Source of the DNA: Streptomyces sp. T12
GTDB taxonomy: Bacteria; Actinomycetota; Actinomycetes; Streptomycetales; Streptomycetaceae
Direction of reading: 5' to 3'
Assembly (NCBI RefSeq): GCF_028736035.1
Contig: NZ_CP117866.1
Location: forward strand, 1,426,001 to 1,490,000
Length of the DNA stretch: 64,000 nucleotides
Shown here: positions 26,829-35,008 of the stretch, piece after piece
Layout of the letters: each line of letters starts with the position of its first letter
How positions within the stretch are numbered: the first letter of the stretch is position 1
The notes under the pieces: generated by a model
Seen by the model: only the letters and a program-made list of their open reading frames with translations
The model's database searches: none
What the model was told of the DNA's origin: nothing
Position numbers and translations under genes: made by a program

Positions 26829-27443
26829 TCAGACGGCCCGCAGCGGCCCGGCGAGGAGTGCCACGCCGAAGGCCGTCAGCGCGGCGCCGGTGACGGTCGT
26901 GACCGCCCGTGCGGTGCGCGGCCGGCGCAGCCACCTGCCGAGCCGGTCCACCAGCAGGGCGACCACCTGGAACCAGACGAGCGCGATCGCGACCACGATC
27001 AGCGCGAGCAGCAGCGTCCGGGGCAGCGCCGGAGCCCCCGCGGGCAGGAACTGCGGCAGCACGCTGAGGAACGTGAGGGACGCCTTCGGATTGAGGGCGT
27101 TGGTGACGAAGCCCTGCCGCAGCGGTCGCGCGGTGGAATCCTCCTGCGCGTTCTCCCCATCGGTGTGCCGCTGCCGCAGCGTCTGGACGGCCAGATAGAG
27201 CACATAGACGCCGCCCGCCACCTGGAGCGCGCGGAACAGCGCCGGTACGGCGGCCAGGACCGCGGCGACTCCCACCACCGCCAGCGTCACATGGACCAGC
27301 AGCCCGGCCCCGATCCCCAGCGCGCAGACGATCCCGGCCCGGCGGGAGACGAGGGCATTGCGTACGACGACGGTGAAGTCGGCCCCGGGCATGGCGACCA
27401 GGCCGGCGGAGACCCCGGTGAAGGCGATGAGCTGAGCGTCCAT
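26829..27443 (-). CDS. LysE/RhtB-family amino acid exporter
   Basis: 204-aa membrane protein with about six spans. The N-terminal AFTGVSAGLVAMPGADFTVVVRNAL is the LysE/RhtB signature, and LNPKASLTFLSVLPQF is the second conserved motif. It exports an amino acid or homoserine-like compound; the substrate is not evident. ATG 27443 is used. It diverges from a LysR gene, the common arrangement for LysE exporters and their regulators. Confidence 0.88.
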   Translation of the reverse strand: MDAQLIAFTGVSAGLVAMPGADFTVVVRNALVSRRAGIVCALGIGAGLLVHVTLAVVGVAAVLAAVPALFRALQVAGGVYVLYLAVQTLRQRHTDGENAQEDSTARPLRQGFVTNALNPKASLTFLSVLPQFLPAGAPALPRTLLLALIVVAIALVWFQVVALLVDRLGRWLRRPRTARAVTTVTGAALTAFGVALLAGPLRAV

Positions 27444-27554
27444 ACGGCCAGCCTGCCGCGCCGAAGCCTTCAGCAGGTATGTCGAATATTCTGGGTAGTC
27501 CTTAAGCAATGCTTTAGCCTGCTGCTCGGCGCCGCGCGCGAAGGGACACCCACC

Positions 27555-28478
27555 ATGTACGACCCGACCCGCCTCGCCGCCTTGGTGGCGGTCGCCGAGG
27601 CGGGTTCGATCACCCGGGCCGCCGAGCGGCTCGGCTACACCACGCCCGCGCTCTCCCAGCAGCTGGCCAAACTGGAGCGCGAGGCGGGCACCGCCCTTCT
27701 GGTACGGCACCACCGCGGGGCGCGGCTGACGGGTGCGGGCGAGCTGCTGGTGGCCCGGGCGCGGCGGGTGCTCGACGAACTCGACCAGGCACGGCATGAA
27801 CTGGCCCGGCTGACCGGCCTGACGGGCGGGACCCTCCGGCTCGGCACCTTCCAGACCGCGGGCATCCATCTGCTGCCCCCGGCCCTCAGCGCCTTCCGCC
27901 GGGCACATCCGGATGTGGGGCTGACGGTCGCCGACTACGAACCGTCGGCCGGTGTCGCCGCCGTGGCGGCCGGGGAGATCGATCTGGCGCTGACCCACGC
28001 CTACACACCCGGCGATCCGGTCCCGCTGCCGTCCTCCGTCGCCGTCGAGCCGATCCTGGTCGAGGAACTGGTCCTGGTGTCCGCTCCGGGCCACGTCCTC
28101 ACCAGCGGTGCCGCACGACTGCCGCTGGCCGAGCTCACGGGGCAGCCGCTGATCAGCATGGCACCGGACGCTCCAGCCCGGCGGGCGGTCGAGGCGGTGC
28201 TGGCCGAGGCCGGTGCCACGCCCTCGGTGCGGGTCCCGACGCCGGGGTACCTCCTGGTGTGCGCACTGGCCAGTGCGGGGCTCGGGGTGGCGGTCGTACC
28301 GGAGATGGTGGCGCGCACGTCGGTCACGCCGGTCGGGGTGCGGGCGCTGGAGGGCGGCGATCTGCGCCGTACGATCTCGGTCGCTTTCCGCAGCGACGAG
28401 GCAGCTCCCGCGGCGGACGCCTTCCGGGCGCTGTTGCGCGGCACGTACGGACGAGCAGGGCAGCCACAGCAGCCCTGA
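27555..28478 (+). CDS. LysR-family transcriptional regulator
   Basis: 307 aa. The N-terminal winged HTH (RLAALVAVAEAGSITRAAERLGYTTPALSQQL) and a periplasmic-binding-like effector domain (about 90-295) are typical. It diverges from the LysE exporter gene and probably activates it when the exported amino acid accumulates. The 111-nt region between them should contain both promoters. ATG 27555 is the conserved start. Confidence 0.92.
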   Translation: MYDPTRLAALVAVAEAGSITRAAERLGYTTPALSQQLAKLEREAGTALLVRHHRGARLTGAGELLVARARRVLDELDQARHELARLTGLTGGTLRLGTFQTAGIHLLPPALSAFRRAHPDVGLTVADYEPSAGVAAVAAGEIDLALTHAYTPGDPVPLPSSVAVEPILVEELVLVSAPGHVLTSGAARLPLAELTGQPLISMAPDAPARRAVEAVLAEAGATPSVRVPTPGYLLVCALASAGLGVAVVPEMVARTSVTPVGVRALEGGDLRRTISVAFRSDEAAPAADAFRALLRGTYGRAGQPQQP

Positions 28479-28481
28479 GCG

Positions 28482-28940
28482 TCATGGTTCCTGCTGTCCC
28501 GCAGCCGGCACCGGCTCCGCGGCCGCAGTCCACGGCAGTTCGATGGAGACGGTCTTGCCGCCCTCGCGGGTGGGCCGCACCCTCAGCTTGCCGCCGCACT
28601 CCGCGGTCAGCCAGCGGATGATGACCAGGCCACGGCCGTTGTCCTGCTGGACGGCGGCCGGCAGCCGCTTGGGGAAGCGCGGGTGGCTGTCGGTGACCCC
28701 GATGCGCAGGTGTTCGTCACGGTCGAGCTCGAGGTCCACCGTGAAGGTGGGTGACTGCCCGAGGGTGTGCTGTACGGCGTTGGTGGTGAGTTCGGAGACG
28801 ATCAGCCGGATGGTGTCGGCCGCCTCCGTGTCCGGTGGCAGTCCCCACTCCGCGAGGGTGGTGACCACGTAGGCCCGGGCCGCGGAGACCGAGGCTGGAT
28901 CGCTCGGCAGAGTGACGGATGCTTCCAGGTGATCTGCCAT
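28482..28940 (-). CDS. ATP-binding anti-sigma-type regulatory protein
   Basis: 152 aa. A HATPase_c_2 domain (RsbW/SpoIIAB-like) with IRLIVSELTTNAVQHT (N-box), IGVTDSHPRF (G1-like) and NGRGLVII (G2). In Streptomyces such small ATPases lie beside XRE-DUF5753 and DUF397 genes and act in developmental or stress signalling, probably as kinases or binders of anti-sigma antagonists. ATG 28940 is used. It is divergent from the XRE regulator. Confidence 0.85.
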   Translation of the reverse strand: MADHLEASVTLPSDPASVSAARAYVVTTLAEWGLPPDTEAADTIRLIVSELTTNAVQHTLGQSPTFTVDLELDRDEHLRIGVTDSHPRFPKRLPAAVQQDNGRGLVIIRWLTAECGGKLRVRPTREGGKTVSIELPWTAAAEPVPAAGQQEP

Positions 28941-29068
28941 GGCGACGTCGTCCCTTTCCCAACGGGACCGCAGTCCGACACGGAGCGGATGGTTCGAGTA
29001 CGGTCCCGGACTGGTGCTTCGTCGCCAGACTGCCATTACCAGGGCCGTCAGGGTGCCGATCCACCAAG

Positions 29069-29078
29069 ATATGCATAT
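29069..29078. promoter_or_regulatory. AT-rich palindrome between anti-sigma and XRE genes
   Basis: ATATGCATAT is a perfect 10-bp palindrome inside a short AT-rich stretch, 76 nt before the XRE start. It could be part of a promoter or the operator for the XRE protein. Confidence 0.35.
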
Positions 29079-29153
29079 ATCTGTCGCTCGAAGCGGTGAA
29101 CTCTGCGACGGCAGACCGTATTTGGGCGGCTCGGTTGGAGTAAGGAGTTGCCC

Positions 29154-30023
29154 ATGCAGCACGGTCCCGCGGTGCGCCGCCGGAAACTGGGCGCGGAACT
29201 GCGTGCGTTGCGCACCGGTGCCGGGCTCACCAGTGGTGAGGCGGCCCGGCTGGTGGGCTGGCACCAGTCCAAGGTGAGCCGGATCGAGACCGGCGCCAGT
29301 GGGGTGAAACCGGCCGATGTGCGGTTACTGCTGGACGCGTACGGCGTACAGGATTCCCAACTGCGCGAATTGCTCGTGGTGTTGGCGGGATCCGACGAGG
29401 GGGGCGGGCGGCATCACTGGTGGCACGCGTACCGCGGAGTGCTGCCGCCGACGTACCGGGACTTCATCAGCCTGGAGTCCCAGGCGAGCGCGATGCGCAC
29501 GCTGGAGACCTCCGTGGTGCCCGGGTTGCTCCAGACGCCCGAGTACGCCCGGGCGGTGACGCGGGCCGCGGTGGGCGGGCTCGACGACGCCGCCGACGAA
29601 CGGCTCGACGCGCTGGTCGCGGTCCGTCTGGCCAGGCAGGACGTGCTGCACGCCGATCCGCCGTTGCACCTGAGCGCGGTGCTCGACGAGGCGGTGTTGC
29701 GCCGGGAGATCGGCGGGCCCGAGGTGATGGCGCGGCAGCTGAGGCGGCTGATGGAGGCGGCGCGACTGCCCCAAGTCAGGCTGCAGGTCCTGCCGTTCGC
29801 GGCCGGCGAGCATGTCGGCATCACCGGGCCTTTCGTTATCTTCTCATTTTCGCGCACTTCTGATCTGGATGTGGTTGTTCTCGACCACTTGACGAGTAGC
29901 CTCTACCTCGAACGGAAAGAAGACCTCCAGGCCTACACGGAGGCCTTCAACACCCTTCGGATCCACGCCCTTTCGCCCGAGGAATCGTTGGATTACATCG
30001 CCGCGCTGGCTGGCGGCGCGTAA
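29154..30023 (+). CDS. XRE-family regulator with DUF5753 domain
   Basis: 289 aa. An N-terminal helix-turn-helix (about 12-65; GLTSGEAARLVGWHQSKVSRIETG) is followed by the DUF5753 domain (about 95-285; YRDFISLESQASAMRTLE, VPGLLQTPEYARA). ATG 29154 has AAGGAG 6 nt upstream. The DUF397 gene begins 9 nt after its stop. Such pairs are abundant in Streptomyces and regulate development or antibiotic genes; some relatives (WhiJ, BldB-linked) are characterised. The target here is unknown. Confidence 0.92.
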   Translation: MQHGPAVRRRKLGAELRALRTGAGLTSGEAARLVGWHQSKVSRIETGASGVKPADVRLLLDAYGVQDSQLRELLVVLAGSDEGGGRHHWWHAYRGVLPPTYRDFISLESQASAMRTLETSVVPGLLQTPEYARAVTRAAVGGLDDAADERLDALVAVRLARQDVLHADPPLHLSAVLDEAVLRREIGGPEVMARQLRRLMEAARLPQVRLQVLPFAAGEHVGITGPFVIFSFSRTSDLDVVVLDHLTSSLYLERKEDLQAYTEAFNTLRIHALSPEESLDYIAALAGGA

Positions 30024-30032
30024 GGAGGCACC

Positions 30033-30260
30033 ATGACCGCACTGCCTCGGAACGTGACTTCAAGTACCGATCTGCTCGGTGCGCGATGGCTGCGCAGCAG
30101 CTACAGCACCGGAGCGAACAACTGCGTCGAGACCGCACGGCCGCACTCCGGTCCCTGGATCGGACTGCTCGCCGTGCGCGACTCCAAGGACCCGGCCGGA
30201 CCCGCGCTGCTCTTCTCCCCCGAGAGCTGGGCGGGTTTCACGGCCGCGTTCCAGTCCTGA
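30033..30260 (+). CDS. DUF397-domain small regulator
   Basis: 75 aa. The pattern ARWLRSSYSTGANNCVETA..VRDSKDPAGPALLFSPESW is the DUF397 signature. It is encoded directly after an XRE-DUF5753 gene, with AAGGAGG before its ATG. It probably binds or modulates the XRE partner, as in the WhiJ-type systems. Genes of this module (anti-sigma ATPase, XRE, DUF397) are all present in this cluster. Confidence 0.9.
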   Translation: MTALPRNVTSSTDLLGARWLRSSYSTGANNCVETARPHSGPWIGLLAVRDSKDPAGPALLFSPESWAGFTAAFQS

Positions 30261-30331
30261 CCGTTCCGATCAGTTCTGACCAACTCTGATCATTTACGCC
30301 AGGTGCGGCGGCAGGGCCGTGTCACGCCGAC

Positions 30332-31459
30332 TCATGGTCGTGTCTCGCCGATGACCCGTACAGCGCGTTCGATCTGCCCCTCGGAGAGGTCCGCGCGGGC
30401 GGTCAGCCTCAGCCGTGAGATGCCGTCGGGGACGGAAGGGGGACGGAAGCAGCCCACGGCGAGGCCGGCCGTACGGCACTCGGCCGCCCAGAGCACGGCT
30501 TCTTCGGGGGACGGCGCGCGCACGGAGACGACCGCGGCGTCCGGTCGAACGGCTTGCAGTCCCGTGGCCGTCAGCCGGGTGTGCAGTTCGTTCGCCACCG
30601 TGCGCGCCCGCGCCGCACGCTCCGGCTCGCGGCGCAGCAGTCTCAGCGCCGCCAGGGCCGCGCCCGCCGCCGCGGGGGCGAGGCCCGTGTCGAAGATGAA
30701 CGTCCGGGCCGCGTTGACCAGATGGTCGATCACCCGGGCGGGGCCGAGGACGGCTCCGCCCTGACTGCCGAGCGACTTGGACAGCGTGACCGTCACGACG
30801 ACGTCGTCGGCGCCCGCGAGCCCCGCCGCGTACGGGGCGCCGCGGCCGCCGTCGCCGAGCACACCGAGGCCGTGGGCGTCGTCGACGACCAGCCCGGCAC
30901 CGTGTTCCCGGCTCGCCTCGGCGAGCCCGCCGAGCGGGGCGGCGTCGCCGTCGACCGAGAAGACGGTGTCGGACACGACGACGGCGGGTCCGTCGTGCGT
31001 CTGGAGCGCCTTGCGCACGGCGTCCGGTTCGCAGTGCGCGACGACCTGTGTGGTGCCCCGCGCGAGCCGGCAGCCGTCGATCAGCGAGGCGTGGTTGCCC
31101 GCGTCCGAGACGATCAGCGAGCCGTGCGGCGCCAGCGCCGTGACCGCCGCGAGGTTGGCCGCGTAGCCGGAGGAGAAGACGAGTGCCGCCTCGAAGCCGC
31201 AGAAGTCGGCCAGCTCGCGCTCCAGCTCGGCGTGCAGCTCCGTCGTGCCCGTGACGAGCCGGGAACCGGTCGCGCCGCCGCCCCACGTCCGGGCGGCCCG
31301 CGCCGCGCCCTCGGTGACCTCCGGGTGATGGGCCAGGCCCAGGTAGTCGTTGCTCGCGAGGTCGAGGAGCGGCGAGTCGGCGGGGCGGGGGCGCAGGGTC
31401 CGTACGAGTCCGGCACGGCGGCGCAGCTCCGCCTGCTCGTCGATCCAGCCGAACGCCAT
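30332..31459 (-). CDS. bioF: 8-amino-7-oxononanoate synthase
   Basis: 375-aa PLP enzyme that condenses pimeloyl thioester with alanine, first step of the common biotin pathway. LASNDYLGLAHHP, GTTELHAELE, VFSVDGDAAPL, VDDAHGLGVLG and the PLP lysine in VTLSKSLGSQGG are present. ATG 31459 is used; the upstream extension is unconserved. It diverges from bioB; bioA and bioD follow bioB on the opposite strand, so the late biotin pathway is complete here. Confidence 0.93.
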   Translation of the reverse strand: MAFGWIDEQAELRRRAGLVRTLRPRPADSPLLDLASNDYLGLAHHPEVTEGAARAARTWGGGATGSRLVTGTTELHAELERELADFCGFEAALVFSSGYAANLAAVTALAPHGSLIVSDAGNHASLIDGCRLARGTTQVVAHCEPDAVRKALQTHDGPAVVVSDTVFSVDGDAAPLGGLAEASREHGAGLVVDDAHGLGVLGDGGRGAPYAAGLAGADDVVVTVTLSKSLGSQGGAVLGPARVIDHLVNAARTFIFDTGLAPAAAGAALAALRLLRREPERAARARTVANELHTRLTATGLQAVRPDAAVVSVRAPSPEEAVLWAAECRTAGLAVGCFRPPSVPDGISRLRLTARADLSEGQIERAVRVIGETRP

Positions 31460-31519
31460 GGCTCCTCCGGGCTTTTGTAGGCAGTGCACAGACACTAGTC
31501 GCACGGCCGACCACCCACG

Positions 31520-31537
31520 GTGTGGCAATACCCACAC
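31520..31537. promoter_or_regulatory. Inverted repeat in the bioF-bioB intergenic region
   Basis: GTGTGG-CAATAC-CCACAC is a perfect 6-bp inverted repeat with a 6-nt spacer, midway between the divergent bioF and bioB genes. It could be the biotin-responsive operator of both, but does not match a BirA or BioQ site I know. Confidence 0.4.
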
Positions 31538-31605
31538 ATCGAAGTGACAGGGTTGTGCAAACTCTCCTTGGCTCGGAGGCCCTCCGTACGTAAGGATCAG
31601 CTCCC

Positions 31606-32826
31606 ATGGACCTGCTGAACACGCTGGTGGACAAGGGGCTTCGGCGCGAGCTGCCGACCCGCGAGGAAGCCTTGGCCGTCCTCGCCACTTCCGACGACGA
31701 CCTGCTCGATGTGGTGGCCGCGGCCGGCAAGGTACGCCGGCAGTGGTTCGGCCGACGGGTGAAACTCAACTATCTCGTCAACCTCAAGTCGGGCCTGTGC
31801 CCGGAGGACTGCTCCTACTGTTCCCAGCGGCTCGGCTCCACCGCCGGCATCCTCAAGTACACCTGGCTCAAGCCGGACGAGGCATCGCAGGCCGCCGCCG
31901 CCGGTTTGGCGGGTGGCGCCAAGCGGGTCTGTCTGGTGGCGTCCGGGCGCGGCCCGACCGACCGTGATGTGGACCGGGTCTCCGACACCATCAAGGCGAT
32001 CAAGGACCAGAACGAGGGCGTCGAGGTGTGCGCCTGTCTCGGCCTGCTGTCCGACGGCCAGGCGGAGCGGCTGCGCGAGGCGGGTGCGGACGCCTACAAC
32101 CACAACCTCAACACCTCCGAGGGCACATACGCGGACATCACGACCACGCACACCTACGCCGACCGCGTCGACACCGTGCAGAAGGCGCACGCGGCCGGCC
32201 TGTCCGCCTGCTCCGGCCTCATCGCCGGCATGGGCGAGAGCGACGAGGACCTGGTCGACGTCGTCTACTCACTGCGCGAGCTGGACCCGGACTCTGTGCC
32301 GGTCAACTTCCTGATCCCGTTCGAGGGCACCCCGCTGGCCAAGGAGTGGAACCTCACCCCGCAGCGGTGTCTGCGGATCCTGGCGATGGTCCGGTTCGTG
32401 TGCCCGGACGTCGAGGTGCGCATCGCCGGCGGCCGCGAGGTGCATCTGCGCTCGATGCAGCCGCTCGCCCTGCACCTGGCCAACTCGATCTTCCTCGGCG
32501 ACTACCTCACCAGCGAGGGCCAGGCGGGCAAGGCCGACCTGGAGATGATCGCGGACGCCGGGTTCGAGGTGGAGGGCGCCGACCAGGTGACCCTGCCGGA
32601 GCACCGGGCGACGGCCCAGGGCGGCTGCGGCTCGCACGAGAGCGCGGGCTGCGGGTCCCAGGAGAGCGCCGGGTGCGGTGGGCACGACAGCGCCGGGTGC
32701 GGGTCGCACGAGGGGGGCGGTGTGTGCGGTACGGCCGCTGCCGCGCCCGTCTCGACCGAACCGCGCACCGACCTGGTCGCCGTACGCCGCCGGGGCGCCG
32801 GAACGGACCTCGCGCCCAATGCCTGA
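31606..32826 (+). CDS. bioB: Biotin synthase with Cys/His-rich C-terminal tail
   Basis: 406-aa radical-SAM enzyme inserting sulfur into dethiobiotin. The [10 protein letters not shown] [4Fe-4S] motif lies at about 65-74; YNHNLNTS, the [11 protein letters not shown] region and the [11 protein letters not shown] arginine that binds the [2Fe-2S] cluster are intact. After about residue 338 the protein carries four 8-residue units of the form GCG-S/G-H/Q-E/D-SA and then GVCG, about 65 residues beyond the usual end. That tail could bind a metal or aid cluster assembly (inference). It overlaps bioA by 8 nt and heads bioB-bioA-bioD. Confidence 0.95.
   Translation: MDLLNTLVDKGLRRELPTREEALAVLATSDDDLLDVVAAAGKVRRQWFGRRVKLNYLVNLKSGLCPEDCSYCSQRLGSTAGILKYTWLKPDEASQAAAAGLAGGAKRVCLVASGRGPTDRDVDRVSDTIKAIKDQNEGVEVCACLGLLSDGQAERLREAGADAYNHNLNTSEGTYADITTTHTYADRVDTVQKAHAAGLSACSGLIAGMGESDEDLVDVVYSLRELDPDSVPVNFLIPFEGTPLAKEWNLTPQRCLRILAMVRFVCPDVEVRIAGGREVHLRSMQPLALHLANSIFLGDYLTSEGQAGKADLEMIADAGFEVEGADQVTLPEHRATAQGGCGSHESAGCGSQESAGCGGHDSAGCGSHEGGGVCGTAAAAPVSTEPRTDLVAVRRRGAGTDLAPNA
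32623..32718 (+). repeat. 24-bp repeats encoding the BioB Cys/His tail
   Basis: Four tandem 24-bp units encode [24 protein letters not shown] and GCGSHEGG. Units differ by synonymous and conservative changes, so the coding pattern is being kept. Each unit supplies one Cys and most supply one His. Confidence 0.85.
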
Positions 32827-34117
32827 CCCGCACCTCGTGCCCGACCTGACCGTGCCCGAGCTGCTGGAGCTCGACCGGCGGCACGTCTGGCATCCGTACG
32901 GCCCCATGCCCGGCCGCATCGAGCCGCTGGTCGTGGAGTCGGCCTGCGGGGTGCGGCTGAAGTTGGCGGACGGCTCGGGTGAGCTGGTCGACGGGATGTC
33001 GTCCTGGTGGTCGGCGATCCACGGCTACAACCACCCGGTGCTCAACGAGGCCGCGCGCGAGCAGCTGTCGCGCATGAGCCATGTGATGTTCGGCGGGCTC
33101 ACGCACGAGCCCGCCGTACGGCTGGCGAAGCTCCTTGTCGACATGTCACCCGAGGGCCTGGAGCATGTGTTCCTCGCCGACTCCGGGTCGGTGTCGGTCG
33201 AGGTCGCGGTCAAGATGTGCCTGCAGTACTGGCGTTCGCTGGGCCGCCCCGGCAAGCAGCGGCTGCTGACCTGGCGCGGCGGCTACCACGGCGACACCTG
33301 GCAGCCGATGTCGGTGTGCGACCCCGAGGGCGGGATGCACGAGCTGTGGACCGGCGTACTGCAGCGCCAGGTGTTCGCGGATCCGCCGCCGACGGAGTAC
33401 GAGGAGTCGTACGCCGACCAGCTGCGTTCGCTGATCGAGCGGCACGCCGACGAACTGGCGGCCGTGATCGTCGAGCCGGTCGTGCAGGGCGCGGGCGGGA
33501 TGCGGTTCCACTCCCCCGCGTATCTGCGGGTGCTGCGCGAGGCGTGCGACGCGCACGACGTGCTGCTGGTGTTCGACGAGATCGCGACCGGGTTCGGTCG
33601 CACGGGCGCGCTGTTCGCGGCGGAGCACGCGGCGGTGACGCCGGATGTGATGTGCGTGGGCAAGGCGCTGACGGGCGGCTATCTGACGATGGCCGCCACC
33701 TTGTGCACGGCGCGGGTGGCCGACGGGATCTCGCGGGGCGAGGTGCCGGTGCTGGCTCACGGGCCGACCTTCATGGGCAATCCGCTGGCGGCCGCGGTCG
33801 CCTGCGCCTCGATCGAGCTGCTGCTCGGCCAGGACTGGTTGGCCGAGGTCAAGCGGATCGAGGCGGGGCTGCGGGACGGGCTGGCCCCGGCCCTGGAGCT
33901 CCCCGGTGTGCGGGACGTACGTGTGCTCGGTGCCATCGGAGTCGTCCAGCTGGATCACCCGGTGGACATGGAAGCGGCGACCGCGGCCGCTGTGCGCGAG
34001 GGCGTGTGGCTGCGGCCGTTCCGCGATCTCATCTACACGATGCCGCCGTACGTCACGGGGGACGCGGACGTGGCACGGATCGCCCGCGCGGTGTGCGCGG
34101 CAGCGCGGGAGAGCTGA
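32819..34117 (+). CDS. bioA: Adenosylmethionine-8-amino-7-oxononanoate aminotransferase
   Basis: 432-aa class III aminotransferase making 7,8-diaminononanoate with SAM as amino donor. Conserved features are [63 protein letters not shown] and the PLP lysine in [17 protein letters not shown] 32819 overlaps the bioB stop by 8 nt; bioD begins one nucleotide after its stop. Co-translation in the bioBAD operon is likely. Confidence 0.95.
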   Translation: MPDPHLVPDLTVPELLELDRRHVWHPYGPMPGRIEPLVVESACGVRLKLADGSGELVDGMSSWWSAIHGYNHPVLNEAAREQLSRMSHVMFGGLTHEPAVRLAKLLVDMSPEGLEHVFLADSGSVSVEVAVKMCLQYWRSLGRPGKQRLLTWRGGYHGDTWQPMSVCDPEGGMHELWTGVLQRQVFADPPPTEYEESYADQLRSLIERHADELAAVIVEPVVQGAGGMRFHSPAYLRVLREACDAHDVLLVFDEIATGFGRTGALFAAEHAAVTPDVMCVGKALTGGYLTMAATLCTARVADGISRGEVPVLAHGPTFMGNPLAAAVACASIELLLGQDWLAEVKRIEAGLRDGLAPALELPGVRDVRVLGAIGVVQLDHPVDMEAATAAAVREGVWLRPFRDLIYTMPPYVTGDADVARIARAVCAAARES

Positions 34118-34118
34118 C

Positions 34119-34835
34119 ATGCCGGTACTGGTGATCACGGGCACGGGCACGGAGGTCGGCAAGACGGTCACGACGGCCGCGGTCGCCGCGGCGGCGGTGA
34201 CCGCGGGCCGGTCGGTGGCGGTGTTGAAGGCCGCGCAGACGGGCGTGACGGCGGACGAACGGGGCGACGCGGCGGAGGTCGCGCGGCTCGCGGGCACGGT
34301 GACGATCGCGGAAGTCGCCCGCTATCCCGAGCCGTTGGCCCCGGCGACGGCGGCGCGCCGGGCCGGCCGCCCGCCGGTCCGTCCGCACGAGATCGCCGAG
34401 GCCGCCGCCAAGCTGGCCGCCGAGCACGACCTGGTGCTGGTGGAAGGCGCGGGCGGGCTGCTCGTCCGTTTCGACGAGGCAGGCGGCACGCTGGCGGACG
34501 CGGCCGAGCTGATGTCGGCGCCGGTCCTGGTGGTGGCATCGGCAGGTCTGGGCACGCTGAACACGACGGAGCTGACGGCACGTGAACTGCGCGGTCGGGG
34601 GCTGGACCTGCTGGGCGTGGTGATCGGCAGCTGGCCCGAGGCACCGGATCTGGCGTCGCGTTGCAATGTCGCGGATCTGCCGGACGTGGCGGCGGCGCCG
34701 CTGCTGGGCGCGGTGCCGGCCGGGGCGGGGTCGCTCGCACCTGCCGACTTCCGTGACGCGGCGCCGGGTTGGCTGGCGCCGAGGTTGTTCGGGACGTGGG
34801 ACGCGGACGGGTTTCGGGGGCGGGCGGCGCCCTGA
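34119..34835 (+). CDS. bioD: Dethiobiotin synthetase
   Basis: 238-aa ATP-dependent enzyme that closes the ureido ring. The P-loop GTGTEVGKTVTT (about 8-19), the substrate-binding KAAQTG and VEGAGGLLV motifs are clear. It starts 1 nt after bioA and completes the bioBAD operon. A short cysteine-rich reading frame may follow. Confidence 0.95.
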   Translation: MPVLVITGTGTEVGKTVTTAAVAAAAVTAGRSVAVLKAAQTGVTADERGDAAEVARLAGTVTIAEVARYPEPLAPATAARRAGRPPVRPHEIAEAAAKLAAEHDLVLVEGAGGLLVRFDEAGGTLADAAELMSAPVLVVASAGLGTLNTTELTARELRGRGLDLLGVVIGSWPEAPDLASRCNVADLPDVAAAPLLGAVPAGAGSLAPADFRDAAPGWLAPRLFGTWDADGFRGRAAP

Positions 34836-34853
34836 GCCGTGACTCTGCGTGCC

Positions 34854-34997
34854 ATGTCTGCCTGCCATGTCTGCGTGAATTGCGCGAGGAATCTCGAGGC
34901 GAGCGTGGCGGCCGACGGTGACACGGCCCGTGAAGCGGAGATCTGGGCCTGCCCGCGGAGTCTGACCGGGTTCGCCCGCGCGTTCTCCGGCGCCTAG
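34854..34997 (+). CDS. Possible 47-aa Cys-rich microprotein
   Basis: An open frame with codon use like neighbouring genes encodes a 47-residue product starting MSACHVCVNC and ending GFARAFSGA, with four cysteines including CxxCxxC. It begins 19 nt after bioD; GTG 34839 would add five residues. No good ribosome-binding site is visible, and no family is recognised. It could be a zinc- or cluster-binding small protein, or a chance frame. Confidence 0.3.
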   Translation: MSACHVCVNCARNLEASVAADGDTAREAEIWACPRSLTGFARAFSGA

Positions 34998-35008
34998 CCT
35001 GGCTCCGC

